The position numbers were made by a program, and so were the translations under genes. Below are positions 55,001-64,000 of a stretch of 64,000 nucleotides of DNA, piece by piece. The DNA is taken from NCBI RefSeq assembly GCF_964019385.1, contig NC_088649.1, positions 7,951,985-8,015,984 of the forward strand, given 5' to 3'. The stretch is from Sycon ciliatum. Lineage: Eukaryota; Porifera; Calcarea; Leucosolenida; Sycettidae. The notes under the pieces were generated by a model. The model worked only from the letters and a program-made list of their open reading frames with translations, was not told the DNA's origin and did not search any database. How positions within the stretch are numbered: the first letter of the stretch is position 1; the number at the start of each line of letters is the position of its first letter.

Positions 55001-56287
55001 CATTGTAGCGTAACTTGCGCTTTCTAGGTTCTTTTTTGTTTCTATAAATTTATCCTTGGCTCTCCAGTATGCAACAAAGAAAAATCAAGAACAATTCGAA
55101 CAAGATTTGGTATACCACTCAAACGGAAATATCGTTGTACAAATTGGTCAATGAAACAAGTATGTACTTTTAATAAACAAGCAAGAAGCGACACGTAGCG
55201 ACATTAATGAAGTAGACATGTGTAGTTTTGATAATAACAACAATCGCGATGAAACGCATTCTTTTACATTGTTTCCAAAATACAGATTCCAAAGTTTAGT
55301 GGTATAGGAGGAGTGTATACCTCGCCAAGCACTTCCGCACCGCCAATGCCGTCTGTTCGCCCAGTGGGAAGTTTGCCTACTTTAGGACTTCCTTCGGAAA
55401 CCTCCTTCCCAAAAGAACCTTCTCATGAAGCGATGTAAGTCGGAACAAAATGATTGATCAGTCAATATTTTCTAATCGACAACATTGTACATTATTCTGA
55501 TATGTTGAATGTTTTGGTACGTTTTTTTGAAAACGGCTGTAGGACATTGATACTGTTAAGTTCCACTTTGGTGCTAGATGTTAGGTCGTTGAGGGTCTGT
55601 CTGCCATGTCAATGATGTGCCGAAGATTGTCGCTCTCCTTGCCTTGTATTGTTACTCATGGCAAGTATTCGAGTGATGGCTCCCTGGTAGTTGAGGGTCT
55701 ACATGATTTTAGCAGCTTCTGGCTAAACAATAAAACAAGAAGGGTGGTTTGTTAATCATGACCTGTAACTGTAATGTCCAGTAAATCGTGTAAGATAGAA
55801 ATACCTATTTGTTCTAACAAGTTGTATCCAATGGTCCTTCCACGTGCATAAGGATAAGGGATGTCCCAACAAGGCGCTCAGAATGGATTGATATAAAACA
55901 AAAGCCGAACCATTTTTCCCATTTGTTTCGTTCCACAGCGGTACTCAGAGCAACAACAAGCAGAAAGAACATTTGACCGAATTTGTATCCAATGATTATG
56001 ATAGATATTTGAGCCAAGAAAAAATCAAAGAGCTGGGCATCTACCTCAACGAAGACCCATTTGCCGCATCATCTAGTACCAACCAGGGCCACGAAACACG
56101 TATTCGGTCCTCAGAGATTGTGACTAACATGGCCACATGGGATACTTCCACTCCTAGGATTGCTCCTGCAACAATGCACCAGGAAGTGGAAGACGCTCAC
56201 TGGCCCACGCTGGAATCCAATCGACACATTACCGATTCGGTGCAGGCCACCAGCATGTTACAGGGACAATATAGTACACACAATCAG
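46078..56287 (+). CDS. Zinc-finger family gene unit 4, 5' exons with fused last exon
   Basis: Exon 1 46078-46186 begins MEDRRNSGIDGSDQ, cognate to [14 protein letters not shown] of unit 1, and the upstream sequence (ttagaagtgt ... cttcatattc type) also matches. Exon D 53747-53967 joins it in phase (C plus GG), then exon B 55286-55434 and exon C 55939-56287 keep frame, 276 codons to a CAG-gtaagt donor at 56287. Exon C holds YLSQEKIKELGIYLNEDPFA but after ATMHQ is fused to exon D-type sequence (HWPTLESNRHITDSVQATSM) instead of fingers. Reading on gives a stop at 56303-56305. The 7.5 kb first intron hosts a DIRS-like element and foldbacks. Exon linkage is inferred from phase and order, and the fingers are absent from the window. 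Confidence 0.55.
47100..47420 (-). mobile_element. Hammerhead repeat family R, copy R3
   Basis: On the minus strand shows cacaatcttcctcagcctac, ribozyme-like core, ctgcaggtttgccgagtg and gtcggcggaatagcgcgagc. Head-to-head with R4 at 47.6 kb. The end (ggagctcgcgctattccgcc) also appears in spacers of the zinc-finger units. Confidence 0.7.
47333..47378 (-). ncRNA. Hammerhead-like motif, family R (copy R3), inactive
   Basis: GCUCAA and CUGACGA are intact and stem II is GGGG-UGAAUUA-CCCC, but the second core block has lost its G (CCCC-AAAC) and the cleavage triplet UGUGUA has become UGUGAA. Predicted dead. Confidence 0.6.
47570..47770 (+). mobile_element. Hammerhead repeat family R, copy R4
   Basis: Contains core, cactgtgtattgagga, gtggtgctttcttgcaggta, gccgagtggaatgtgcgacg and catgagtcagtcaagtgtca. 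Confidence 0.72.
47605..47649 (+). ncRNA. Hammerhead ribozyme, family R (copy R4)
   Basis: CUGACGA, stem II region GAGGUGAAUUUCCC, GAAA, CAC-U-GUG and GUA all present. Stem I is short: CAA pairs with UUG, then mismatches (GCCAA / UUGAGG). Expected cleavage after 47643; activity probably reduced. Confidence 0.65.
47771..48410. other. No gene recognised
   Basis: No repeats shared with the rest of the window and no frame with a recognisable motif. Confidence 0.5.
48535..48842. repeat. Tandem repeat with inverted sub-repeats
   Basis: Two units of about 150 bp, each made of two related halves: cacgcacgaggtgcagccca and cacgcacaaagtgcagccca, each followed by gcccatgaaatgggc-type hairpins and ggagtgtggacggcc. 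The hairpins recur every 60-85 bp. Confidence 0.85.
49088..50440 (-). pseudogene. RT/RNase H tail fused to tyrosine recombinase, frameshifted
   Basis: First frame (from about 50440): FLGIMLDTVRMEARLPDDK and LDHFLGKLSFASSVVVPGR, typical of the end of DIRS-type reverse transcriptases, then a recombinase with GFLRCAEF (first catalytic Arg) and HIKQSKTDQLRQGHA. A one-base shift near 49475-49490 moves the frame; the second frame continues with SQPCPVAALLAYF, HSFRIGAATTGAMAG (His and second Arg) and MGRWRSDSVLRYIR (nucleophile Tyr). All four key residues remain but in two frames. The recombinase would insert the circular cDNA without a target duplication. Confidence 0.85.
50460..51405 (-). pseudogene. 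DIRS-like Gag remains
   Basis: Starts MPRGSVRGSRRGRGRGY (ATG 51405), Arg/Gly-rich; a frame break follows near LENRQC (51088). A second piece has IEKIQLGEFVELEELLLENF (about 50930-50830), a third has the Cys/His cluster CFNFNRGRPCSRTPCDRLY with SSCEDKGHAATSC (about 50640-50530), a zinc-knuckle of the type found in DIRS/Ngaro Gag. At least two indels separate the pieces. Confidence 0.7.
51725..52262 (+). mobile_element. TTAA foldback element, half copy 1
   Basis: TTAA (51721-51724) then AGGGGAAGTTAAGGCAAAAA, left arm to about 52050, then a centre of about 210 bp in one orientation. It ends at the TTAA (52263-52266) that starts copy 2 and has no right arm of its own. Confidence 0.75.
52267..53127. 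mobile_element. TTAA foldback element, complete copy 2 (861 bp)
   Basis: Flanked by TTAA at 52263-52266 and 53128-53131. Arms of about 330 bp (52267-52598 and 52796-53127) are near-perfect inverted repeats; the centre 52599-52795 is unique and inverted relative to copy 1. Non-coding. TTAA targets point to a piggyBac-type mobiliser (inference). A further half arm is at 56865-57010. Confidence 0.85.
53132..53740. other. No gene recognised
   Basis: Intron 1 of unit 4 by the model above; no repeat or motif noted. Confidence 0.4.
53968..55285. other. Intron of unit 4 with an exon A relic
   Basis: Collinear with 29950-31110. 54330-54385 (acttgtgaccttcgacgacg ... tgatcacagtatgtattttt) is a decayed end of exon A. 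No open exon found. Confidence 0.55.
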
Positions 56288-57010
56288 GTAAGTAAACCAG
56301 AATAGACTACAGAAGAACACAGCGAATATCAAAGAAACTTAGCCTAGATCAATTAAGTCTAGCCTTAACTTGCTTTGCCACTACACTCCACTCAATTACA
56401 GTATAGTTGACTGCCGAAAGCTTTGTATAATGTAGTTGACTGATTTATACCATATCAGTTAAGCCTAAACTGTATAGTTAAGGACAAAAGCCTAATTTAT
56501 AAAAAAAATAAAATAATAAATTATCGTATCCGTTCCCGAAGGGAAGTAATTTATAGAAGGAGAAAAAAGGAGCTAGAAACTACAAGAAATCCTTGGCTCT
56601 CCAACCCAGTCCATATATACGTAACTTTTTTAATACTAAAAAAACACAGATAGAACGCAATAATATACACGTAGCATCCGTCCAGAGAAGGGTCCGTTAC
56701 TTTTCGGTCACTTTTGTGACCTTGAACGGCGTGGGCACTATGTGGTTTGAAAACCCTCTTTACACGAAAAAGATAAATGAACGAGAGGTGTAAGTTTGCT
56801 CCTTACATCGGAGCTCGCGCTTTTCGCTTGGTTACACATGTGATACCGATCGGCGTTGAACGGGAAGTTAAGCCTAAAATCAAAATTTCACCAGTTGTAG
56901 TCTTCGGGGTTCTGAGCCGAATGGTCTTGGTCCGAGGAAGCTGAGATGCTCCCTTCCTCCTTTATTTCCAAACGAACTCGCGCACTTCCACCGAATCTGG
57001 ATAACTGCGG
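56288..57010. repeat. Repeat of unit spacer plus TTAA-element arm
   Basis: 56288-56850 repeats the spacer seen at 53968-54500 (agcctagatcaattaagtct, gtccagagaagggtccg). 56865-57010 is a left arm of the TTAA foldback (caccagttgtagtcttcggg, gtccgaggaagctgagatgc) with no right arm. Confidence 0.7.
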
Positions 57011-57147
57011 CCCTACTAGAGACGGATTCGTATTCAAAATGCGAAGGACTAAAGGGACCCTCACTTAATTTTTACAGACTTTCCCGCCAAAAAAAAACAT
57101 TTCGACACGCGTGTGTGCTGGACGTCTGGGCATGCACGACAATCAGT

Positions 57148-57170
57148 CATGTACATGTACATGTACATGT
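57148..57170. repeat. tacatg hexamer run
   Basis: catgtacatgtacatgtaca, a self-complementary short repeat, with further acgtac palindromic words at 57200-57225. Confidence 0.8.
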
Positions 57171-57515
57171 GTGCACCGCAGGACAGGACCGTAGTCTCGT
57201 ACGAACGTACGATCTTACGTTTACTTTAATAAACAAACTGCTAGGAGACAACAATCTTACAATCCGAATAAAGAGAACAAGCTGGACGGACACGTGGCTA
57301 CTCTCTCATGAATGACAATGTATTTCGTCAATTTTACTCCCAAATCGACACCGTTTCAAAAATATTCAAGGCTGTGTAAATCGATGGAAACATTGTGCAA
57401 TAAAGTGTGGGCAGAACCTTTTCGAGTGCGGATGCAGTTTTAGGAGCTCCGCTCCTATCAGCCTTTCCGAGTCTGTAACTGTAACCTACAGGAGCTGTGA
57501 CTTGTACTGCGGACT

Positions 57516-57789
57516 ATGGCCACCAATGAGCATGTCGACCTGGCCCTTCTGACGTTCGACTGTCTACAAAACCTGGCCACCCGGACTGGCATCCCGAAAG
57601 CGGACTCCTTCTCACGGCCCGACCTGGTGGGAGCGCTCCGGAAGGAGGGGATTGGGTCCCACCCCATCCTGGAAGGTATGACCGGTATAGGACATGTCAC
57701 GACTGCTTTGGCCGCATTGTCCTCGACAATAATGGACCTGAATAAAGAAATAGTGGCAATTAGCAAGGGCGTCGGAACCGCACCGGCCG
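57516..57789 (+). pseudogene. Retrotransposon ORF1-like protein, N-terminal piece
   Basis: ATG 57516 opens MATNEHVDLALLTFDCLQNL, with LVGALRKEGIG and a predicted helix ALAALSSTIMDLNKEIVAIS. The frame runs into GC-rich inserted repeat at about 57790. A coiled-coil segment at 58245 and a conserved domain at 63.7-64.0 kb appear to be its continuation, giving an ORF1-type RNA-binding protein split by insertions. Which LINE family is not determined. Confidence 0.5.
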
Positions 57790-58235
57790 GGGCGGCCATG
57801 GCCGCCCCACTTTTTCGGCCGTTTTTTTTTTTCGGCCGTTTTTTTGTTTTTTTTGTTTTTTTTTGTTTTTTTTTTAGCACACTGCAACAAAGCACGATGA
57901 TCTCAGCGCAAACGTGGCAAATCCTTGTCCCCGATCGTGGTTTGTTGCAGAATCAAAAGTCCATGTACACTGAAATGGCACCAAATGCCTGCGAATGCTT
58001 GCAATTGGCTTCAATTTTTGAATTTTTTTCCCCGGGGAGAGTAATGTTTGTCCCCGATCGTAGCATCTTCTTGGTTTTTTGCAGAATCAAAAAGTCTTTC
58101 ATTGTAGTTACCGTACACTGAAATGGCACCAAATGCCCGGAAATGCTTGCAATTGGCTTTAATTTTTGAAATTTTTTTCCCGGGGGAGGACCCCCGCACC
58201 CCCCTTCCATGGCCGCCCCACTTCCAAACTCGTTC
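57785..58235 (-). mobile_element. Dispersed repeat with GGCGGCCATGG ends, two internal tandem units
   Basis: On the minus strand starts cggaacgagtttggaagtgg, ggcggccatgg, then two copies of a unit of about 140 bp (58165-58030 and 58025-57920) sharing attgcaagcatttgcaggca / gcatttccgggcatttggtg and tgccatttcagtgta. Ends at a second ggcggccatgg next to a T-rich tract (57825-57875). Its minus-strand reading RRNEFGSGAAMEGGCGG is one I have seen as a low-value translated repeat in invertebrates. Confidence 0.6.
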
Positions 58236-58244
58236 CGACGCGCC

Positions 58245-58531
58245 TGATTAGGGTGGGAAGAGATGATGAAATTGCTTCCTTGAAGCTTGAAATTCAACAG
58301 CTGAGGCGGGAAATGGCTGACCTGCGAGATACTAGCGTACACACACAGCACGCCATGCCACACCAGTACAGCGACGTAGTACTAGGAACCGCCACACAAA
58401 CTGCAAGTGCACGTGCGAGGCTCAGCACCACAACGGGCAGGTCTGTACAAACGTACGGTACACACGCCGGCAGTGGCAGCCTGCCAGGAGAAACGCGTGT
58501 GCCACAACCCAACACTATAGTCCGGGAGCTG
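58245..58531 (+). pseudogene. ORF1-like protein, coiled-coil piece
   Basis: RVGRDDEIASLKLEIQQLRR then EMADLRDTSVHTQ is a strong coiled coil, followed by a Ser/Thr-rich stretch (ARARLSTTTGRSVQTYG) up to VPQPNTIVREL, where unrelated sequence begins. Consistent with the trimerising coiled coil of LINE ORF1 proteins. Confidence 0.5.
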
Positions 58532-60140
58532 AAATCTGTAGGATGCTTTTTATTTTTGGGGTATGCCACTTCAGAGGGAGGACTTGAAACTTCGCACAGA
58601 GGTAGGTTAGGGTCTCTAGAGGACGATTTGAGAACTTGGCCGTCCCGAAGCTGTGCACCAATGCCGGTGCAAGGAGGTTTGTTCGCTCGTAGAACACTAT
58701 TTCGTTGCCGTGATTTCACAGTTTTTGCGCCATTCAGCGCTTGAAAAATGGGGAAAATCAGCGGGTTTCGCTGACGTAACCAGACATTTTCATGCGAATG
58801 ACTCAATCTTGCTAGATTTTCAAGAGAAACACAAAGAAACACGAAGCGAAACGCAAAGTCACACCGTCGATGAAGCATTTTTCATTCTGTTTGTATAATT
58901 GTGTCGTTCTGAGTTCTGAAGTAACATACAGTAGCTGGTTCGTCGTCGGAGGACATGGCTGGTGTTCCTGAGATTGTCGTGCGTAACGGCTAAATGACTT
59001 GCCACTTGACCCTGATGTCGACAGGCAGGTCTCGTAGGAACTGTCCGTCTCCATCGAGGTGACTCTGGATTGTTTTTACCAATAGTGTTTTGTAGATTGA
59101 TCCTCACTACAAACAAGAGCACTCCTGCTACAAACGATTTCATGCTAGTCAATGAGCGGACTGACAACGTGTGTTAAAGGTGGTAAGGTACACACCATGG
59201 CAGCTGCCTTGAACGGAATCTTTGATTATACCAGTGAACGTGGAAATGCATGACTTATCTTGAATAACGTCTCTTTGAATCATTGTTTTGTTGAAGTTTC
59301 GGATGCTGCACAATGACATGCGCGTACGTGGAAGCATTCACATTGTAGAAGATCATGGGATAATTATTTCCCTACTTCATTCAGTCCTTTGTGTGGTAAA
59401 TTGAGTAGTAGTAGACGTATATTTTAGGAATTTAAGCAAACGCAATCAGTAAATGTGGCGGTAACATGTAGAATATAATCATTTTAAAACTACAGCTACG
59501 GTGCATCATATTTATGTGAACAAAGGCTGAATGCAGATATGTAAACAGTGTCATGGACGCGATATGCATCGGCACCACCGCATACATCCAGGCTAGACGA
59601 TGTAGCGCAATATCTGTGTTGAACGGTTTTTGATCCCTTCATCATGGAGAACAGTATCCATTCTTCATCCGGTTTGCGATCCTCTGCTCTGTGCTGCCAA
59701 CGACGTCCACTTGTTGCTCACATGTGTAGTGCTGCTGAGCGGGTTGCCACATTCGGACATGCATCGGCGAGTACCTAAAAGCCCGTAATAAGGCCCTGGG
59801 CGGAAGCGCTAGTGACGGTCCAGAACATGGGCGCTAATGATTGGGTTGTCACATTCGGACATGCACCAGCAAGTATAGTACAGGGTTGGGGTGACCCGTT
59901 GCACTAGAAGCATCCAGTGCTGTAACCTTTGCGATGTTTGCAGCTATGCCGAGCAGTTATCTCCTGGGTTCCGACTGCTGCTCCGTGGAGATGATAGTAG
60001 GGCACTAGACAGCGGCTTTGTAAATTGCCATTCTGGAATGCTACCTCAGAGCAGCCGATGATGGTGACGTTCTTGCACAGCATGTTATTGGTACCACAAT
60101 CACAGCAAGTTCACTGGTGATGATTAACTTCTGGCCGCGT
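58532..60140. other. Inserted DNA inside ORF1; no gene recognised
   Basis: Separates ORF1 pieces. Two similar phrases gttgccacattcggacatgc and ttgtcacattcggacatgca occur at about 59742 and 59846. No known protein motif. Confidence 0.4.
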
Positions 60141-60817
60141 GTTGCATGTTTCTGAGATTCGTAGATAATGATGCGCGCGTGCATGAGTGTGTGTGTTTAT
60201 ATGTATGTATGCGTGTGAGCATCTGCATGTGCGCATCCACATGTGTGCGTGCGCGCGCGCGTGTGTCGTGCACATGTACACGTGTATGCGCGTGTGTGTG
60301 TGAGCATTTGCATGTGCGCATCCACCTGTGTGTGCGCGCGCGCGTGTGTCGTGCACATGTACATGTGTATGCGTGTATGTGTGTGTGAGCATTTGCATGT
60401 GCGCATCCACCTGTGTGTATGTGCGTGCAAGCGCGCACGCGTGTGTGTGCGTGCACATGTACACGTGTATGCGTGTGTGTGTGAGCATTGGCATGTGCGT
60501 ATCCACCTGTGTGTATGTGCGCACGCGTGTGTGATGAATGCGCGCATGTTCGCACACATCTATGTGTGTGTGTGTGCGAACAGAGAGTCACATGTGTGTG
60601 TGTGTGTGTGTGTGTGCACTCATGCACACTCGCACACATGTGAGTACACGCTTGCGCGCGTGGGTGTGCGTGCACATGTACACGTGTATGCGTGTGTGTG
60701 TGTGTGTGTGAGCATTGACATGTGCGTATCCACCTGTGTGTATGTGCGCACGCGTGTGTGATGAATGCGCGCATGTTCGCACACATGTATGTGTGTGTGT
60801 GTGCGAAACAGAGAGTC

Positions 60818-60853
<36 letters not shown>

Positions 60854-61345
60854 GTGTGCACTCATGCACACTCGCACACATGTGAGTACACGCTTGCGCG
60901 CGTGTGTGGGCGTGCGCGCGTGTACACAAGCTCGCACACATGCACGTGCGCGCATCCACCTGTGTGTGCGCGCGCGTGTGTCGTGCACATGTACATGTGT
61001 ATGTGTGTGTGAGCATTTGCATGTGCGCATCCACCTGTGTGTGTATGTGCGTGCAAGCGCGCACACGTGTGTGTGCGTGCACATGTACACGTGTATGCGT
61101 GTGTGTGTGTGAGCATTGGCATGTGCGCATCCACCTGTGTGTATGTGCGCACGCGTGTGTGATGAATGCGCGCATGTTCGCACACATGTATGTGTGTGTG
61201 TGTGTGCGAACAGAGAGTCACGTGTGTGTGCACTCATGCACACTCGCACACATGTGAGTACACGCTTGCAAGCGTGTGTGGGCGTGCGCGCGTGTACACA
61301 AGCTCGCTCACATGCACGTGCGCGCATGTATGTTCTATCTTGTTA
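60140..61345. repeat. 1.2 kb GT/CA minisatellite with higher-order structure
   Basis: Alternating purine-pyrimidine sequence (gtgtgtgcgcgcgcg) in which longer phrases recur: gcatgtgcgcatccacctgt, gcacgcgtgtgtgatgaatg, cgaacagagagtcac, gtgagtacacgcttgc. Several phrases appear three to five times in the same order with units of about 60-130 bp inside super-units of about 230-480 bp. All long reading frames here come from the repeat. Likely to adopt Z-DNA. Confidence 0.9.
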
Positions 61346-62314
61346 TGTTGCCTATCCCATGCTCTCCTTTGGTGCTGCCACGTAGACGTCTGTCGTAGTT
61401 CCTGTCAGAAGTGCATGTGGAACTGGCAGTGATTGTCATTCTACCTTTGTTTCAAACAACGTTACGTCTCGTTTTCGAGTTACATGATCTCTCACAGGAT
61501 CCACAAAGTATTTTGTGCAAAAGCAGCTAGGCTCACCTGAACCAGTGAAGAACGAGTACCGGAACAAACAAGCTGGCAAACTGCAACGGAGTTGACACCA
61601 CCAGCAGATAAATAGGCCAGGCAGAGTACCGACATGGGTGATGATGATCTTGCACGTCCGGTGACTGGTCACTGGTGCATACGGCTGTGTCACTGGCAGT
61701 CAGGACTCAGGGACGCGGAGGCCGACTTGTCAGCAAGCAACATCTCACCTACTCTGCCGGACTCTTCGCTCGACTCGACCTCAGTCAGACCTGGAAATAT
61801 ACCTTTGAAACTTTGCTTGCACGCGTTCAGAATTGCCGGAGTAGGCGCGAGTATTATTGTGCACTATTGCTGGTACACACTCTATGTTGCGCTTTTGTCC
61901 AGAAGCGCCATGCTTCGTGACTAGTGGACCTGACGATGGCAATACTATTCTCACTTTCAAAGCCAAAATCGTAATGAAAATGTATGTCACGCTTTGAGAA
62001 AGTAAGCTTGCAGCGTCGTCATCTTCTGGACAGGCGCATCGTCACTGATTTGGAATTTTGAGCGTGCGCACCTACTTCTCAAACCGAGAAGTCGGCTGAG
62101 AAGGAAAAACATTTGCGCCTAAATGCTTGACAATTGTGAATTTGATCGTCGAACAAAATGCGTCCTCGCGATGTCCGTGCACAGCTTTGGGATGGCCAAG
62201 AACTCGAAAGCCCTTCTCTGATAGACCCATAACCCATTGCTGAAGAGATCTTGTACTCCATCTCGCCCGACCTGGAGCGCCACTTTTTTGAAGGTCGGCT
62301 CCCTGACTACTACT
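61346..62314. other. No gene recognised
   Basis: A 96-codon frame at 61634-61924 has no recognisable motif and is not called. Nothing here repeats elsewhere in the window. Confidence 0.4.
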
Positions 62315-63438
62315 ACAGTCGTCGCCAAAAAAATCCGGCCAAATGCAATGCTAGCTACCGGTAGCTGTACTGGGCCGCATGCACTGTATCATACTTCATA
62401 GTTTAGTGGTACATGTAGTGGTACTGGTAGACCGGGCCTGCAGTTACTTCATCACTGTTCACATGCTGACACTGCACAGACAGGCTAGGCCCGCATAGAC
62501 TGATAGAGCCTATTAGAGGCGACAACGGCTTGACAAGTCAGCCAAATTTGTATGGCCCAAACCATGCAAACCTATCATCAGCGTTGATTGTTCACTCGAA
62601 ATATGTTTGTGGAAGGAAACTGGCATGTTGAAGTTTGCTCTGAGGCCAGAGTCAATCGAACTGAGCCACTCCTTTGTGTTGACCCATTGCCTCCAAGTTG
62701 CCCAATTTTTCAGAGGTGGCTCCAAATCGGAAAGGTTTTAGAGTGCACGTCAAATTCACTCTATTAGTCCGAGGCTGAAATTAGGTAAATGCTATCGCTC
62801 CACGACGGCCAGTACAGAGTAACAATAAGCCTTGTGTGTGCTTCTCCATTAGTTTTGATTGGTATGCGGTGCTTTATTGGCGAGAGGCGAGCCGCTGTTT
62901 ACCTGCGACAAGAAGTTGATTTTTCGAAAGTCGTAAAACTCAAGTCGCAGTGCGAAGCAACACGTCAAAAACTCACCTGCTTGGTGTGGCGCTTCTGGTC
63001 ATCGCAGAGCCATGAAATTTTGGCTCGGAGTATAAGTTATAACACATCGTAGTCTCACTGTGACATATGTTTTCTAATCAAAATACCAAGAGAGAAAGTG
63101 AATATTGAGTCCGGTCCGGTTTGCAACCTACCGGTATGCGCTATTTGAAACCATCGCCTTCTACACTCACTCAGAGTCAGACTCGGCGCAGTGCTCAGCC
63201 CGACTGCAGCAGAGTGCGGCGCAGACTGTTCAGTGCTGTTCAGTGCCAGTGCCAGTGCTAGTGCCAGTGGCAGTACCTAGACTATTAAATTTTGTAGCTA
63301 GTGCATGCCGCCATGTGCCACTCCACTCTCCACTCCAGACCAGTGCATGAACCCGCGATGAAGTACCGCGTAGATCCACCTACCATACCTATGTACGCGT
63401 ATACTTGGCATTGGCCGGATTTTTTTGGCGACGACTGT
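62315..63438. mobile_element. TIR element, 28-bp perfect ends (1124 bp)
   Basis: 62315-62342 begins ACAGTCGTCGCC, passes an A7 run and ends CCGGCCAA; 63411-63438 is its exact complement. Interior has no recognised protein. Target duplication is unclear: left flank actact, right flank gtacaag. Right end abuts resumed ORF1 coding sequence. Confidence 0.8.
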
Positions 63439-64000
63439 GTACAAGTCGTAGTTCCAGCCCCGCAGCAGGCGTGCATGCATCCCGTAGGTCCAGCAATACT
63501 ACAAGTCGTAGCTCCAGCCCCGCAGCAGGCCTGGATGCATCCCGTAGGTCAACCGATACTGAACAACAAGTACATGAATGGCAGGAACACCAGGGCAGAC
63601 GCACTCAAGCCGCCCAGAGACAAAGGCACGCGGCAGATACTAGTAGTCAGTCCCAGCTAGCTCAAAGCATAACAAGGCGGGTGGAAACATCCCGCTACAC
63701 CAAGCCGGCTCGTGATAGCGAGCCGGCAGTAGACCTCACGGCATCACCCCGGGCCAAACGCAAAGTGTTTTACGTTGGCAACGTGCAGCCACACTGCTCC
63801 GCATCATCAATTGCTGAATGGTGCTCTGCCCGAGGAGTGCAGATTCAGGAAGGTGTCATATTTGCATCCAAGCACTTCAGAACTGCCTACGCACGGGTGA
63901 CCGTCGAGGCAGCTGATGAGAACACAGTCGGTGACAAAGGGTTCTGGCCGGATGCTCTTTCGCACACGGTTAGGCCCTGGCGTTTTGCCGCGGACAGTTT
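63439..64000 (+). pseudogene. ORF1-like protein, C-terminal piece running off the window
   Basis: Frame TSRSSSPAAGVHASRRSSNT contains an imperfect 57-bp tandem coding repeat (SSSPAAG twice), then Gln/Arg-rich EQQVHEWQEHQGRRTQAAQR, then KRKVFYVGNVQPHCSASSIA and CSARGVQIQEGVIFASKHF to the window edge, a compact domain typical of LINE ORF1 RNA-binding folds (inference). No stop between 63439 and 64000 in this frame. Joined with 57516-57789 and 58245-58531 it would be one ORF1 interrupted by insertions. Confidence 0.55.

Noticed and set aside
57516-58121. 201-codon ORF as one protein
   Set aside because: Its second half (from about residue 92) is a T-rich repeat translated as Phe runs; only the first part is kept.
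60111-61327. Long His/Thr- or Cys/Val-rich ORFs on both strands
   Set aside because: Translation of alternating GT/CA repeat; no gene signal.

Overview
This is eukaryotic, almost certainly animal, DNA. Genes have GT-AG introns. One gene is a PARP14/15-type ADP-ribosyltransferase, and a cluster encodes C2H2 zinc-finger proteins. The mobile elements (THAP transposase, DIRS-like, CR1/L2-like, TTAA and TA MITEs, hammerhead retrozymes) are those of an invertebrate metazoan. The species cannot be named from the sequence. Most of the window is accessory DNA. Layout: 1-2.4 kb is repeats, with a decayed reverse transcriptase and a small hammerhead-ribozyme array. 2.5-8.8 kb is the 3' part of a PARP gene on the + strand, six or more exons with the complete catalytic domain. 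9-13.9 kb is MITEs, foldbacks and a long hairpin. 14-56 kb is a tandemly duplicated family of zinc-finger genes with one shared exon plan: unit 1 at 16.0-18.6, unit 2 at 28.0-29.8, unit 3 at 31.1-37.6 and unit 4 at 46.1-56.3, plus a finger relic at 22.9 kb. Every unit shows damage: premature stops, exon fusions or a transposon. 48.9-51.4 kb is a decayed DIRS-like element on the - strand. 51.7-53.1 kb is a TTAA foldback pair. 57.5-64 kb is a retrotransposon ORF1 split by insertions, with a 1.2 kb GT/CA minisatellite between its pieces. Two systems stand out. First, 228-bp tandem monomers at 1.85-2.38 kb and 39.45-40.73 kb each carry, on the - strand, a complete type I hammerhead ribozyme: CUGAUGA and GAAA cores, paired stems I, II and III, and a GUC cleavage triplet. 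Both arrays start at the same monomer position and are flanked by 14-15 bp direct repeats, so they look like metazoan retrozymes, i.e. retroposed tandem copies of a small self-cleaving, probably circular RNA. A second, unrelated hammerhead family (GUA cleavage triplet) has four dispersed, mostly eroded copies at 11.75, 34.35, 47.35 and 47.6 kb. Second, a 4.85 kb two-gene DNA transposon (32216-37061) carries a SWIM-YqaJ-PHD nuclease gene and a convergent THAP-DDE transposase gene. It sits in the zinc-finger exon of unit 3 with an AT target duplication. Removing it in silico leaves a continuous zinc-finger reading frame that matches paralogous unit 1. The transposon itself carries one of the second-family hammerhead copies between its genes.
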